Of a stretch of 64,000 nt of DNA, positions 25,142-32,878 are shown piece after piece. The DNA comes from Candidatus Gastranaerophilales bacterium (GTDB lineage: Bacteria > Cyanobacteriota > Vampirovibrionia > Gastranaerophilales > Gastranaerophilaceae). Below the pieces are notes generated by a model that searched no databases, was not told where the DNA came from, and saw nothing but the letters and a program-made list of their open reading frames with translations. Numbering within the stretch: position 1 is the first letter of the stretch; each line of letters starts with the position of its first letter. Where the stretch lies: contig CALUXY010000005.1 of NCBI GenBank assembly GCA_944324855.1, positions 22,023-86,022 on the forward strand. The letters are read 5' to 3'. A program made the translations under genes and the position numbers.

Positions 25142-25909
25142 AAGAACTTCTTGTAATACTTTATCAGATTTGAATTTTTTAGTTGAATGCAATTGAATAT
25201 AATCTTTTAAGAGATTAAAACACACAATACAAATTTTTTCAGTCGCTTTTTGGTCATATTCGCAGCTGTAATCGAAATCAAACTGAAGCATTGCCTGCAG
25301 AAAATCTCTGATTTTATAATGCATTTTTGTTTTTATTTTGAAAGTATTATTACATTCTCTGCAAATAATTCCGCCCATTTCATTAGAAAAAAACATATCT
25401 TCGTTCAGAACTCTTTCACCGCAGCAAAGACAGCTGTCTAATTCCAGAGAAAAACCAGATATTAACATCATCTTTAACTGGAATTTAATCGTTGCAATCA
25501 AAATATCCTTTTTATTATCAGCGTGAGAGATTTTATTCAATGCTTTATATAAAAGATTGTATATATCTTTAGAACAAGGATCTTCTTCAACACCAAAATT
25601 GGTTACAACTTCTGATATATAAGATGAACACATTAGTTTAGTAATATCCTGACGGGATTCTTTAAACGTATTAATAGACTGTGCCTGACAAATTGTATCA
25701 AGATTTCTGCCTTTTGCAAACATTATCGTATTTGCAATTAAGGAGTCCATTCTTGCCCCGAGTTTACTTTTAGGTTTTTTGACACCTTTAGCAACTCCAC
25801 GGATTAAACCTCTATCTTTGGAATACATCAGAATAATTTTATCCGCATCGCTTAAATCATACGATTTTAAATTAATCGCATCTGTTGTATAGTTTTTATT
25901 TTCCAACAA
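25136..25909 (-). CDS. recO: DNA repair protein RecO
   Basis: A protein of about 257 residues. The N-terminal OB domain starts Thr-Thr-Asp-Ala-Ile-Asn-Leu-Lys-Ser-Tyr-Asp and holds Gly-Val-Ala-Lys-Gly-Val-Lys-Lys-Pro, the DNA-binding loop of RecO. A zinc ribbon with Cys-Leu-Cys-Cys-Gly (about residue 160) and Cys-Arg-Glu-Cys (about 184) follows. It loads RecA on SSB-coated single-stranded DNA with RecR. The longest frame starts at a TTG at 25921, but GGGAG there would serve as ribosome site for TTG codons at 25909 or 25906, which also give the usual N-terminus; no ATG fits. It lies just upstream, on the same strand, of nothing in the window, and just downstream of the metallopeptidase gene. 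Confidence 0.85.
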   Translation of the reverse strand: MLENKNYTTDAINLKSYDLSDADKIILMYSKDRGLIRGVAKGVKKPKSKLGARMDSLIANTIMFAKGRNLDTICQAQSINTFKESRQDITKLMCSSYISEVVTNFGVEEDPCSKDIYNLLYKALNKISHADNKKDILIATIKFQLKMMLISGFSLELDSCLCCGERVLNEDMFFSNEMGGIICRECNNTFKIKTKMHYKIRDFLQAMLQFDFDYSCEYDQKATEKICIVCFNLLKDYIQLHSTKKFKSDKVLQEVLL

Positions 25910-25944
25910 TCTATCTCCCAAATATTATTTTATAAGAGAAAAGA

Positions 25945-27507
25945 TTAGTTGTCTAATTGTAACGAATTACAAAGAGCATCTGCGGATAATTTTTGCCCCG
26001 TAAATTTTTCTATTAACTCATCCTCTTCGATACTCTTACCATAACTGAACAAGTTTTGGTTCAAATATTCTGCAGTTTTTTGAGTTTCTGTAATAGGACC
26101 TAACTTATCCGTCAAATAATTATACATTTGAGCCTTAATTAAATCAGCACGGAAATAGTTCTGGTAATACCCCGGATGTGACAAATAGTGAGGAATTGTT
26201 GCCCATTCATTATCAATTTCTTCTGATTCGTTACGTCCTAAATATTTACATTTCATATCATGCCAGAGTTTTCCTAAATTCTGTTCAGGATTCTTATACA
26301 TTTCTTTTTCAAAATTGATTATTTGCATACTGCGGTTTATAAACTTTGCTTCTGATTTTTTATAATCATTTTTATATTTTTTAAGTGTGTCATTCCCAAC
26401 AACATCTTTCAAAATATTTTCTCTTTGCGCTAAATCCCCCATCATCATAGCAACAGCTTCTGTCATGGCAGGAGTTGTTCCTCTATCAAGATACGGAAGT
26501 TTCGTATCAATACCTAAATTATAAACACAATGTCCCAATTCATGGCAGATTGTATCTAAACTACGGGTATTGTTTGTAAGATTAGCAAGAATTCTTGAGT
26601 CTTTACCGGGATCTATTTCAAAACAAAATCCGTGAGTATTTTTGTTTTTTCTGGGATACAAATCCAGAGTTATATTCATATTATCTAAATCAAATCCCAT
26701 ATTTTTATAGGCAGATTTCCCGATATCTACAACCTGTTCTCCGGTTTTAAGGTATTTATTAACTTCTTTAGCCGAATTGCTATCTAGCAACAAACCGTAA
26801 TGATATCCCCTTAACTCTTGAGGAGAAATACCAAATGTTTCCGAGAGTTCTTTTTGATTTTCATCTTTAAGTTTTGCATTCAATGGTTTGGCATTCTCAT
26901 ATACATTATCCAAAAGAGAATCAAGTACATTTGAATCTACATCATATTCTTCTTTTAATTGATAATCATAAAAATTATCGTATCCTTGAGATTTAGCAAA
27001 TTCATTACGTAATTTTACTAAATCTTTCAAATCACCTGCAATAATATCCCCGCCTCTAACTTTTGAATCATAAGCTTTTTGGCGAATTTCAGGATTCTTT
27101 TCCGTTTCTAAAATTTTGCTTATATCAGCATTTGTAACCTCTTTTCCGTCTATCATCGGAACATAGGCGTTATATTTTGCAGCAATTTCATTTTCTTTTT
27201 CTCTTAGAGATTTTTTTAATTCACCGGCATTAAGTTCTTCATCAAAACTTTTATACAAGTCTTTAAGCTGTTTATCCAGATGCCTGTCATTTAATCCCTC
27301 ATCTTTTATCTCTTTTAATTGAGAGTAAATTTCTTTATTTTTAAATAGTTCATGCGTATCATTTTCCGATTTAAGATACTTTTGCATATTTTCATCAGTA
27401 CTATTTATATAAAATTCCCATGCATTTAATTCTGTTTCTAACAGCTTCGGAGCAAGTTTTTTAGAAAAATCTTCTCTTAAAGTTATATATCTTTCTTTAT
27501 TATTCAT
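25945..27507 (-). CDS. Zinc metallopeptidase of the M2/M3 (gluzincin) type
   Basis: A 520-residue, mainly helical protein with no signal peptide. The zinc site is His322-Glu323-Leu-Gly-His326, with a third ligand Glu350 in Met-Thr-Glu-Ala-Val-Ala-Met-Met-Met-Gly, 24 residues later as in gluzincins. The context Asp-Arg-Gly-Thr-Thr-Pro-Ala-Met-Thr-Glu-Ala resembles the peptidyl-dipeptidase (M2) layout, and Tyr residues near the C-terminus (Pro-Gly-Tyr-Tyr-Gln-Asn) fit the substrate-binding part of M2/M3 oligopeptidases. It probably trims short peptides in the cytoplasm. GGAG precedes the ATG. It ends 36 bases before recO and may share its transcript. The exact family (M2, M3 or M32) would need a profile search. 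Confidence 0.8.
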   Translation of the reverse strand: MNNKERYITLREDFSKKLAPKLLETELNAWEFYINSTDENMQKYLKSENDTHELFKNKEIYSQLKEIKDEGLNDRHLDKQLKDLYKSFDEELNAGELKKSLREKENEIAAKYNAYVPMIDGKEVTNADISKILETEKNPEIRQKAYDSKVRGGDIIAGDLKDLVKLRNEFAKSQGYDNFYDYQLKEEYDVDSNVLDSLLDNVYENAKPLNAKLKDENQKELSETFGISPQELRGYHYGLLLDSNSAKEVNKYLKTGEQVVDIGKSAYKNMGFDLDNMNITLDLYPRKNKNTHGFCFEIDPGKDSRILANLTNNTRSLDTICHELGHCVYNLGIDTKLPYLDRGTTPAMTEAVAMMMGDLAQRENILKDVVGNDTLKKYKNDYKKSEAKFINRSMQIINFEKEMYKNPEQNLGKLWHDMKCKYLGRNESEEIDNEWATIPHYLSHPGYYQNYFRADLIKAQMYNYLTDKLGPITETQKTAEYLNQNLFSYGKSIEEDELIEKFTGQKLSADALCNSLQLDN

Positions 27508-27585
27508 ATTCTCTCCATAATTTCTTACCGAGAAAATTTTATCACAACAAGTATATCCGCGTAAATCTCAAAATAACCCCAACAG

Positions 27586-27712
27586 CCATTGAAAGCGATA
27601 GTGCGGCAATCTCTTTTGAAGATGACTAAGAAACTCTGATACGTTTGACCATGCGGTTCTTCGTATTCACTCAGAACGACGAAAATCTAATCACTAGTTA
27701 CTAATAACTCCT
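27586..27712. repeat. Composite dispersed repeats
   Basis: The stretch starts with a cattgaaagcgatagtgcgg block related to the TCATTGCGA family, continues with ggttcttcgtattcactcag, related in inverted form to 31260-31290, and ends with ctaatcactagttactaata of the cactaatcac type. No gene is seen between 27508 and 27788. Confidence 0.5.
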
Positions 27713-27788
27713 TATAATATTTTTATTTGCCAGGAATATTTTTCAGGTATAATTATGTCATGTAATAGATATGGGGATTATATAATAT

Positions 27789-29612
27789 ATGAAATTACAA
27801 AATACAAAAGCAGAAAACGCTTTCAGATACAGCTGGTTATTAAAAAGGGCATTCCCTTTTGTAAGACCGTTTTTATTCAGAATATTTTTAGGAGTACTTG
27901 TTGCAATACCGGTAGGTTTACTTGACGGTGTAACGGCATTCGCTCTTAAACCTTATATGGATTATGTAATAGGAAAACACGACTTAATTATGCATGTAAT
28001 GGGGCATACCGTTACTGTTCCATGCAGTGTTCTTGCAGCAGCAATACCTTTTGCAGTTATTCTATTTGCTGTATTCCAGGGGGTAATGAGATATTTAAAT
28101 GATTACCTTACGGATTGGACAAGTCAAAAAATTACAAACTCAATTAAAATGAAACTATTTGCCTGTTTAGTCCGTATGGATTCCAGTTTCTTTGATGAAA
28201 ACTCATCAGGTATAATATTAACCCGTTATCTGTCTGATCCGGATTCTGCCGCTAGAAACTTTATCCAACAGATAAAATCAATTGTAACAAGTGTATTTGG
28301 AGCAGGCAGCCTTATTGCCGTTATGCTTGTAAGTTCATGGAAACTTGCAGTTGTGGGGGTATTGGTTCTGGGATGTGCATTCTTACCAATGGCTCTTATA
28401 AGAAAGAAAATTAAAGAAACATCCAATAAAGGAATGGTCGTTGGCGGAAACATAACAACCAACTTTAATGAAACATATTCAGGCAACAAAGTTATGACTG
28501 CATATTCACTTCAAGAACACCAAAAACAAGCATTTGAAAATCAAATTCACAAATCTTTTGATATTGCAATTTCTTTAACAAAACGTTCTGCCTGGATGTC
28601 ACCTATTATGTATTTTATTGCATCAATAGGTATTGCCTGCGTGCTTCATTACGGAACACAATTGATAATATCAGGAGAAATGACTGCCGGCAGCTTTGCC
28701 TCATTTGTAACGTCACTGTTATTATTGTATAAACCGATGAAAACATTAGGCGGTACATTAACAAGCTTGCAAGGTATATTTGTTTCATTCGGACGTGTAT
28801 TTGAACTATTCGATATCAAACCAGAAATATATGATAGACCTAATGCTATTGAAATTAAAGATGTTACAACATCAATTGATTTTGAAAACGTATGTTTTGA
28901 ATACGAACAAGACAGACCTGTGTTAAATAATATCAATTTACACGTAAACAAGGGAGAAACCATTGCGCTTGTCGGAAACTCAGGCGGCGGTAAATCAACC
29001 CTTGTAAATCTTTTACCTAGATTTTATGATGTAAAATCAGGTTCAATAAAATTTGACGGTATTGATATTAGGGATATTACTTTGGAATCTTTAAGACATC
29101 ATATTTCGATTGTTTTTCAGGATAATTTTTTATTCACCGGAACAATCAGAGATAATATAATGCTTGGAAACCCTGATGCCACGGAAGAAATGTTGAATGC
29201 AGCAGTAAAATCTGCGCATTTGGAAGAGGTTATTGATTCGTTGCCTGACGGACTGGATACAATGTTAGGAGAAAGAGGAACATCTTTATCCGGCGGTCAA
29301 AGACAACGTGTTGCAATCGCACGTGCAATGGTACGACAAAGTCCTATTGTAATATTGGATGAGGCAACAAGCGCACTGGACAATAAATCAGAAGCAGTTG
29401 TACAGAAAGCACTTGATGCTCTTATGCAGAATAAAACAGTATTTGTAATAGCACACAGACTTTCAACAATCAGAAACGCCGATAAAATTGCAGTTATTAA
29501 TGAAGGACATCTTGTCGAACTGGGATCACATGATGAATTAATTAATAAAGAAAACGGACAATACAAACTTCTTTATGAAATGCAATTCAGAGGAAAAGAA
29601 GTCGGGGTTTAA
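27789..29612 (+). CDS. ABC exporter with fused permease and ATPase (MsbA-like)
   Basis: A 607-residue half-transporter. Residues 20-340 hold six membrane segments of an ABC type-I exporter. The nucleotide-binding domain has Walker A Gly-Asn-Ser-Gly-Gly-Gly-Lys-Ser-Thr near residue 396, signature Leu-Ser-Gly-Gly-Gln-Arg-Gln-Arg near 500, Walker B Ile-Val-Ile-Leu-Asp-Glu near 518 and the His switch in Ile-Ala-His-Arg-Leu-Ser-Thr. It should work as a homodimer flipping a lipid (MsbA role, lipid A core) or exporting another hydrophobic substrate; multidrug exporters look the same. A GGGGAT site precedes the ATG. It ends before a bidirectional terminator. The substrate call is by resemblance only. 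Confidence 0.85.
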   Translation: MKLQNTKAENAFRYSWLLKRAFPFVRPFLFRIFLGVLVAIPVGLLDGVTAFALKPYMDYVIGKHDLIMHVMGHTVTVPCSVLAAAIPFAVILFAVFQGVMRYLNDYLTDWTSQKITNSIKMKLFACLVRMDSSFFDENSSGIILTRYLSDPDSAARNFIQQIKSIVTSVFGAGSLIAVMLVSSWKLAVVGVLVLGCAFLPMALIRKKIKETSNKGMVVGGNITTNFNETYSGNKVMTAYSLQEHQKQAFENQIHKSFDIAISLTKRSAWMSPIMYFIASIGIACVLHYGTQLIISGEMTAGSFASFVTSLLLLYKPMKTLGGTLTSLQGIFVSFGRVFELFDIKPEIYDRPNAIEIKDVTTSIDFENVCFEYEQDRPVLNNINLHVNKGETIALVGNSGGGKSTLVNLLPRFYDVKSGSIKFDGIDIRDITLESLRHHISIVFQDNFLFTGTIRDNIMLGNPDATEEMLNAAVKSAHLEEVIDSLPDGLDTMLGERGTSLSGGQRQRVAIARAMVRQSPIVILDEATSALDNKSEAVVQKALDALMQNKTVFVIAHRLSTIRNADKIAVINEGHLVELGSHDELINKENGQYKLLYEMQFRGKEVGV

Positions 29613-29630
29613 ATACTTATATATAACAAA

Positions 29631-29659
29631 AGAGACGGTTATTTTAACCGTCTCTTTTT
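29631..29659. terminator. Bidirectional rho-independent terminator
   Basis: AGAGACGGTTA (29631-29641) pairs perfectly with TAACCGTCTCT (29645-29655) around a 3-base loop, followed by T residues. The preceding AAAA gives a short T tract on the other strand. It lies between the convergent exporter gene and the coiled-coil gene and can serve both. Confidence 0.85.
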
Positions 29660-29680
29660 GTATTATTATGATTATAATTA

Positions 29681-30322
29681 TTAGCTTAATCCGTAGTGAG
29701 CAACAGAGCCTTTTACTGTTTGAGGAAGTCTTCCTTTTGCTGCTTCTTCTCTTTCCTTTGCCAGTTCCATCAAAGTATCGACTTCGGCAACTTCGGCTTG
29801 AATTTCCGCATCTTTTTCTGCGATAGGTTCGCGTTGTCTGTCTTCCATTGCTTCTAATTCTTCTAACTGAGCTTGCTTCATTGCTTCCATAATAGAAGAT
29901 ACAACTACTTGAATTTGACTTGCAGTAGCTGATAAAGCAGAAGCTAATGCACTTGCTTTTTCTGTTTCTGAAGCATCAGCATCAATTTGTTTAGCAACCA
30001 TACCATTTATATCTATATTGTCACCTGAAATGCCTAACCCTGCTAAAACCTCAGCTCCAAATATTCCGCCAAGAGAACCAATTGCAGAATTGAAACTAGA
30101 TTCACTCATTCTTGCGGTAGTTAATATTGAATTTACTTGTTGAGTTTTTAAATTCCAAGTATTTTCAAGTTGTGACTTTTTCTTAGAGAAAAGCTTTTCA
30201 ATGTTAGCAATACGCTTCGTGTACTGTTCTTGTTTGTCGTGCAAACGTATAGAACGTAATTCGTACACGGTGGCTTTTTGCTTAGCCTTTTGATATTCAT
30301 ATTGCATTAACAATAAGCCCAT
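29681..30322 (-). CDS. Unknown coiled-coil protein without signal peptide
   Basis: I do not recognise this 213-residue protein. Residues 5-65 are highly charged helix with many Lys, Arg and Gln; 70-100 hold a Gly/Leu/Ile-rich turn region (Gly-Ser-Leu-Gly-Gly-Ile-Phe-Gly); 115-150 are Ala/Ser-rich; and 150-200 are acidic helix (Glu/Ala/Met). It has no signal peptide or membrane segment. In organisation it recalls the Ala-rich protein at 13108-14430, and both look like candidates for non-classical export or assembly, but this is inference from composition alone. GGAG precedes the ATG. It is transcribed by itself towards the shared terminator. Confidence 0.65.
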   Translation of the reverse strand: MGLLLMQYEYQKAKQKATVYELRSIRLHDKQEQYTKRIANIEKLFSKKKSQLENTWNLKTQQVNSILTTARMSESSFNSAIGSLGGIFGAEVLAGLGISGDNIDINGMVAKQIDADASETEKASALASALSATASQIQVVVSSIMEAMKQAQLEELEAMEDRQREPIAEKDAEIQAEVAEVDTLMELAKEREEAAKGRLPQTVKGSVAHYGLS

Positions 30323-30522
30323 TTGCTTTTACTCCGTCTTTTGTGTCCTCGTATTAATATAAAGTTTTTTTGATTGCTAAAATTGTCTTTTTGGTTTTAT
30401 TTTTATTTACATTTCTTTACAATAAAATAAAAATCAAGCTATGATTGAAATACAGACATCCAAAAATATAACAATAATATTAAGAAATGTTAAAAAAATA
30501 GGATTTGATGTAAAATTAATAT

Positions 30523-31173
30523 ATGAAAATTATTCCATACAGCGTAAATACAGGCGAAAAAAATATGAAAGTCGATGCAGAACTGCTTGATAGGGCAATT
30601 CAAACAAATTCTGATGAGAATATTTTCCGTTTGTACGGCTGGAAACCTGCTTGTATTTCGCTCGGAAAAAATCAAAATGACAGTTTTATAGATTACGATA
30701 TTTTAAAAAAATACAATATTGATATCGTAAGAAGAATTACGGGCGGACGTGCGTTATTACACGACAAAGAAATCACATACAGTTACATAACTCCAATCAA
30801 AAACCTTAAAAACGGAGAAAGTGTAATAGAGTCATATAAAGAAATATCACAAATACTGATAAATATATTTAACAAACTGGGAATCGAATTAACATTAGGC
30901 GGGGATAAAAGTATACATACAAAATTTGACTATTGTATGCTGATTTCAACAGGAGCAGACTTATGCTATCACGGGAAAAAATTCATTGGCTCGGCGCAAT
31001 ATAGAAAACAAGGATATATTTTGCAGCACGGTTCTATTTTACTGGATTATAATAAAGAACTTTTAGAAGAACTTTTTAAAGAAGAAATTTCAACAGATTC
31101 AATAATTTCATTGAAAGAAATCAATCCGGATATCACATTAGAAGATATTATTGATGCTGTAAGGGGTAAATAA
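30523..31173 (+). CDS. Lipoate-protein ligase / octanoyltransferase family protein (LplA/LipM-like)
   Basis: A 216-residue BPL_LplA_LipB-domain protein. The key segment Arg-Arg-Ile-Thr-Gly-Gly-Arg-Ala-Leu-Leu-His-Asp-Lys-Glu matches the Arg-Arg-x-x-Gly-Gly-x-Ala-x-x-His loop of the family, and the lysine-containing Gly-Ser-Ala-Gln-Tyr-Arg-Lys-Gln-Gly followed by Leu-Gln-His-Gly-Ser-Ile-Leu-Leu-Asp fits LipM/LplA. It would attach lipoate or transfer octanoate to E2 or GcvH proteins. It lacks the C-terminal accessory domain of the 330-residue LplA, as LipM does not need it. No ribosome site precedes the ATG; a TAAAAT box lies 6 bases upstream, but the -35 match is poor. It stands alone on the transcript. 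Confidence 0.8.
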   Translation: MKIIPYSVNTGEKNMKVDAELLDRAIQTNSDENIFRLYGWKPACISLGKNQNDSFIDYDILKKYNIDIVRRITGGRALLHDKEITYSYITPIKNLKNGESVIESYKEISQILINIFNKLGIELTLGGDKSIHTKFDYCMLISTGADLCYHGKKFIGSAQYRKQGYILQHGSILLDYNKELLEELFKEEISTDSIISLKEINPDITLEDIIDAVRGK

Positions 31174-31180
31174 TTTTACG

Positions 31181-31250
31181 TCATTACGAGGAACAAAGTG
31201 ACGAAGTAATCTTTTGAAAAAACAGATTGCCGCGCTATCGCTCGCAATGA
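31181..31250. repeat. Palindromic dispersed repeat with 10-bp ends, TCATTGCGAG family
   Basis: TCATTACGAG at 31181-31190 is matched in inverted form by CTCGCAATGA at 31241-31250 (one mismatch). Inside, gtaatc and gattgc also face each other. A relative is at 12267-12345. Confidence 0.75.
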
Positions 31251-31552
31251 CAGGCTTTTCGGCTATTCTGAACGTATGCGAAGAATCTCTTTTTGACAAG
31301 TGATTCGTGAACCGTGATTAGTGAATAGACGTTATAATTAAATGTCCACACTGGTAAGAACCTGAAATAAATTCAGGTTGACAAGGTGTACTTATTTTAC
31401 TTAGCAGCGTAACTGCTTGACTACTTACCTGCATTCATAACCTTTATTCACTCTTCACTAAAAACACATTTACCCACAGCCTACTTGAATAAGAGTTATA
31501 TTTATAATACACTATTTGTAATAACATGAGGCTTTATTAGAGGTATGATATC
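31251..31552. repeat. Repeat-filled upstream region of the DAACS gene
   Basis: 31260-31290 holds a tattctgaacgtatgcgaag block, inversely related to 27655-27680. 31295-31330 and 31441-31465 hold cactaatcac-type repeats in opposite orientations. 31359-31379 is a hairpin, AACCTGAA/TTCAGGTT with a 5-base loop, preceded by ctggtaag, the half-element seen again near 63608-63633. From 31466 the DNA is unique and AT-rich and should hold the promoter of the next gene. No coding frame is supported. Confidence 0.55.
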
Positions 31553-32875
31553 GTGAAAAGCTCACAATTAAGCGTTTTAATATTCATTGCACTTATTGCA
31601 GGTATAATTACAGGCTGGGTTGCACCTGATTTCGCCATTCAAATGCATCCTTTAGCTGCAATTTTCTTGCGAATGGTTAAAATGATTATTGCACCTTTAT
31701 TATTTGCAACTCTTGTAGTTGGTATAGCCGGACACGGAGATCCTAAAAGCCTCGGGAGAATCGGCGTAAAAACTATTATATATTTTGAAGTGGTAACAAC
31801 TATTGCTCTTTTCCTTGGTTTAGGAATAGCCAATTTCTTAAATCCGGGACAAGGAATTAATATAGCAAATTCAAGCCTTTCAAAATTAAATGATATTGCA
31901 CAAATGTCCACCGCCGCACAGCATAATTCATTCAGCGACTTTTTTGTAAATCTTGTTCCAACAAGTATATTCCAGTCAATGTCTGACGGAAATTTATTAC
32001 AAATTGTTGTATTCTCAATATTTTTTGCACTGGCAATTTGTGCTATAGGCAAAAAAGCAAAACCTGTTATGGATGTATTACAGGCAACTTCAAGCATCAT
32101 GTTTAAATTTACCGAATACGTTATGTTATTTGCACCATTAGGGATTTTTGGAGCTATATCATATACTATCGGTTCAAACGGAATATCAATATTAAAAAAT
32201 TATGCCAAAATAATATGTTCTCTTTATTTTGCATTATTTTTATTCGTATGTTTAATTGTATTTGCAGCGTGCAAAATCGTAAAAATCTCAATTATGGATT
32301 TTATAAGGGCAATTGCAGATCCGGCGTTTTTAGCATTTACGACTGCAAGTTCAGAAGCTGCCCTGCCTAAAGCAATGACGATTATGGAAGATTTTGGAGT
32401 TTCAAAATCTATTGTAGGTTTTGTTATGCCGACAGGCTATACGTTCAATCTTGACGGAAGTACATTGTATCTTGCAATGGCCGTAATATTTTCAACACAG
32501 TTAGTCGGGATTAATCTTTCTCTAGAACAGCAGTTAATTATTATGTTTGCGCTGATGCTCACAAGCAAAGGGATGGCAGGAATGCCAAGAGTAGCACTCG
32601 TTGTGCTAGCGGGAACATTGACTAGTTTTCATATTCCGATAATCGGCGTAGCTTTATTGTTAGGCATTGATCAGGTTCTTGATATGGGCAGAACAACCGT
32701 AAACCTTATCGGAAACTGTGTAGCAACCGTCGTAATCGCACGTTGGGAAAATGATTTTGATTATAATAAAATGCATAAATTTATAGAACAAAAAAAGGGT
32801 ATTGCAACTTCGCTAAAAGACGAAGAAAGCAATGTTAGTTTTGAACACGATTTTGAAGTATATAATAAAGGATAA
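31553..32875 (+). CDS. Dicarboxylate/amino acid:cation symporter (DAACS family)
   Basis: A 440-residue integral membrane protein of the glutamate/dicarboxylate symporter family (GltP/DctA-like; usual length 420-440). The re-entrant loop HP1 motif Ala-Phe-Thr-Thr-Ala-Ser-Ser-Glu-Ala-Ala-Leu-Pro, the TM7 motif Phe-Asn-Leu-Asp-Gly-Ser-Thr (usually Asn-Met-Asp-Gly-Thr), and Asp-Gln-Val-Leu-Asp-Met-Gly-Arg-Thr-Thr-Val-Asn near the C-terminus are all present. It imports glutamate, aspartate or C4-dicarboxylates with sodium ions or protons. The start is GTG, with AGAGGT 10 bases upstream. ileS begins 3 bases after its stop, so the two are probably co-transcribed. Which substrate is used is not clear. 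Confidence 0.9.
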   Translation: MKSSQLSVLIFIALIAGIITGWVAPDFAIQMHPLAAIFLRMVKMIIAPLLFATLVVGIAGHGDPKSLGRIGVKTIIYFEVVTTIALFLGLGIANFLNPGQGINIANSSLSKLNDIAQMSTAAQHNSFSDFFVNLVPTSIFQSMSDGNLLQIVVFSIFFALAICAIGKKAKPVMDVLQATSSIMFKFTEYVMLFAPLGIFGAISYTIGSNGISILKNYAKIICSLYFALFLFVCLIVFAACKIVKISIMDFIRAIADPAFLAFTTASSEAALPKAMTIMEDFGVSKSIVGFVMPTGYTFNLDGSTLYLAMAVIFSTQLVGINLSLEQQLIIMFALMLTSKGMAGMPRVALVVLAGTLTSFHIPIIGVALLLGIDQVLDMGRTTVNLIGNCVATVVIARWENDFDYNKMHKFIEQKKGIATSLKDEESNVSFEHDFEVYNKG

Positions 32876-32878
32876 ATT

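Noticed and set aside
31251..31552. Riboswitch before the DAACS symporter
   Set aside because: The hairpin at 31359-31379 belongs to a dispersed repeat family also found near 63620, and no known aptamer pattern is visible.
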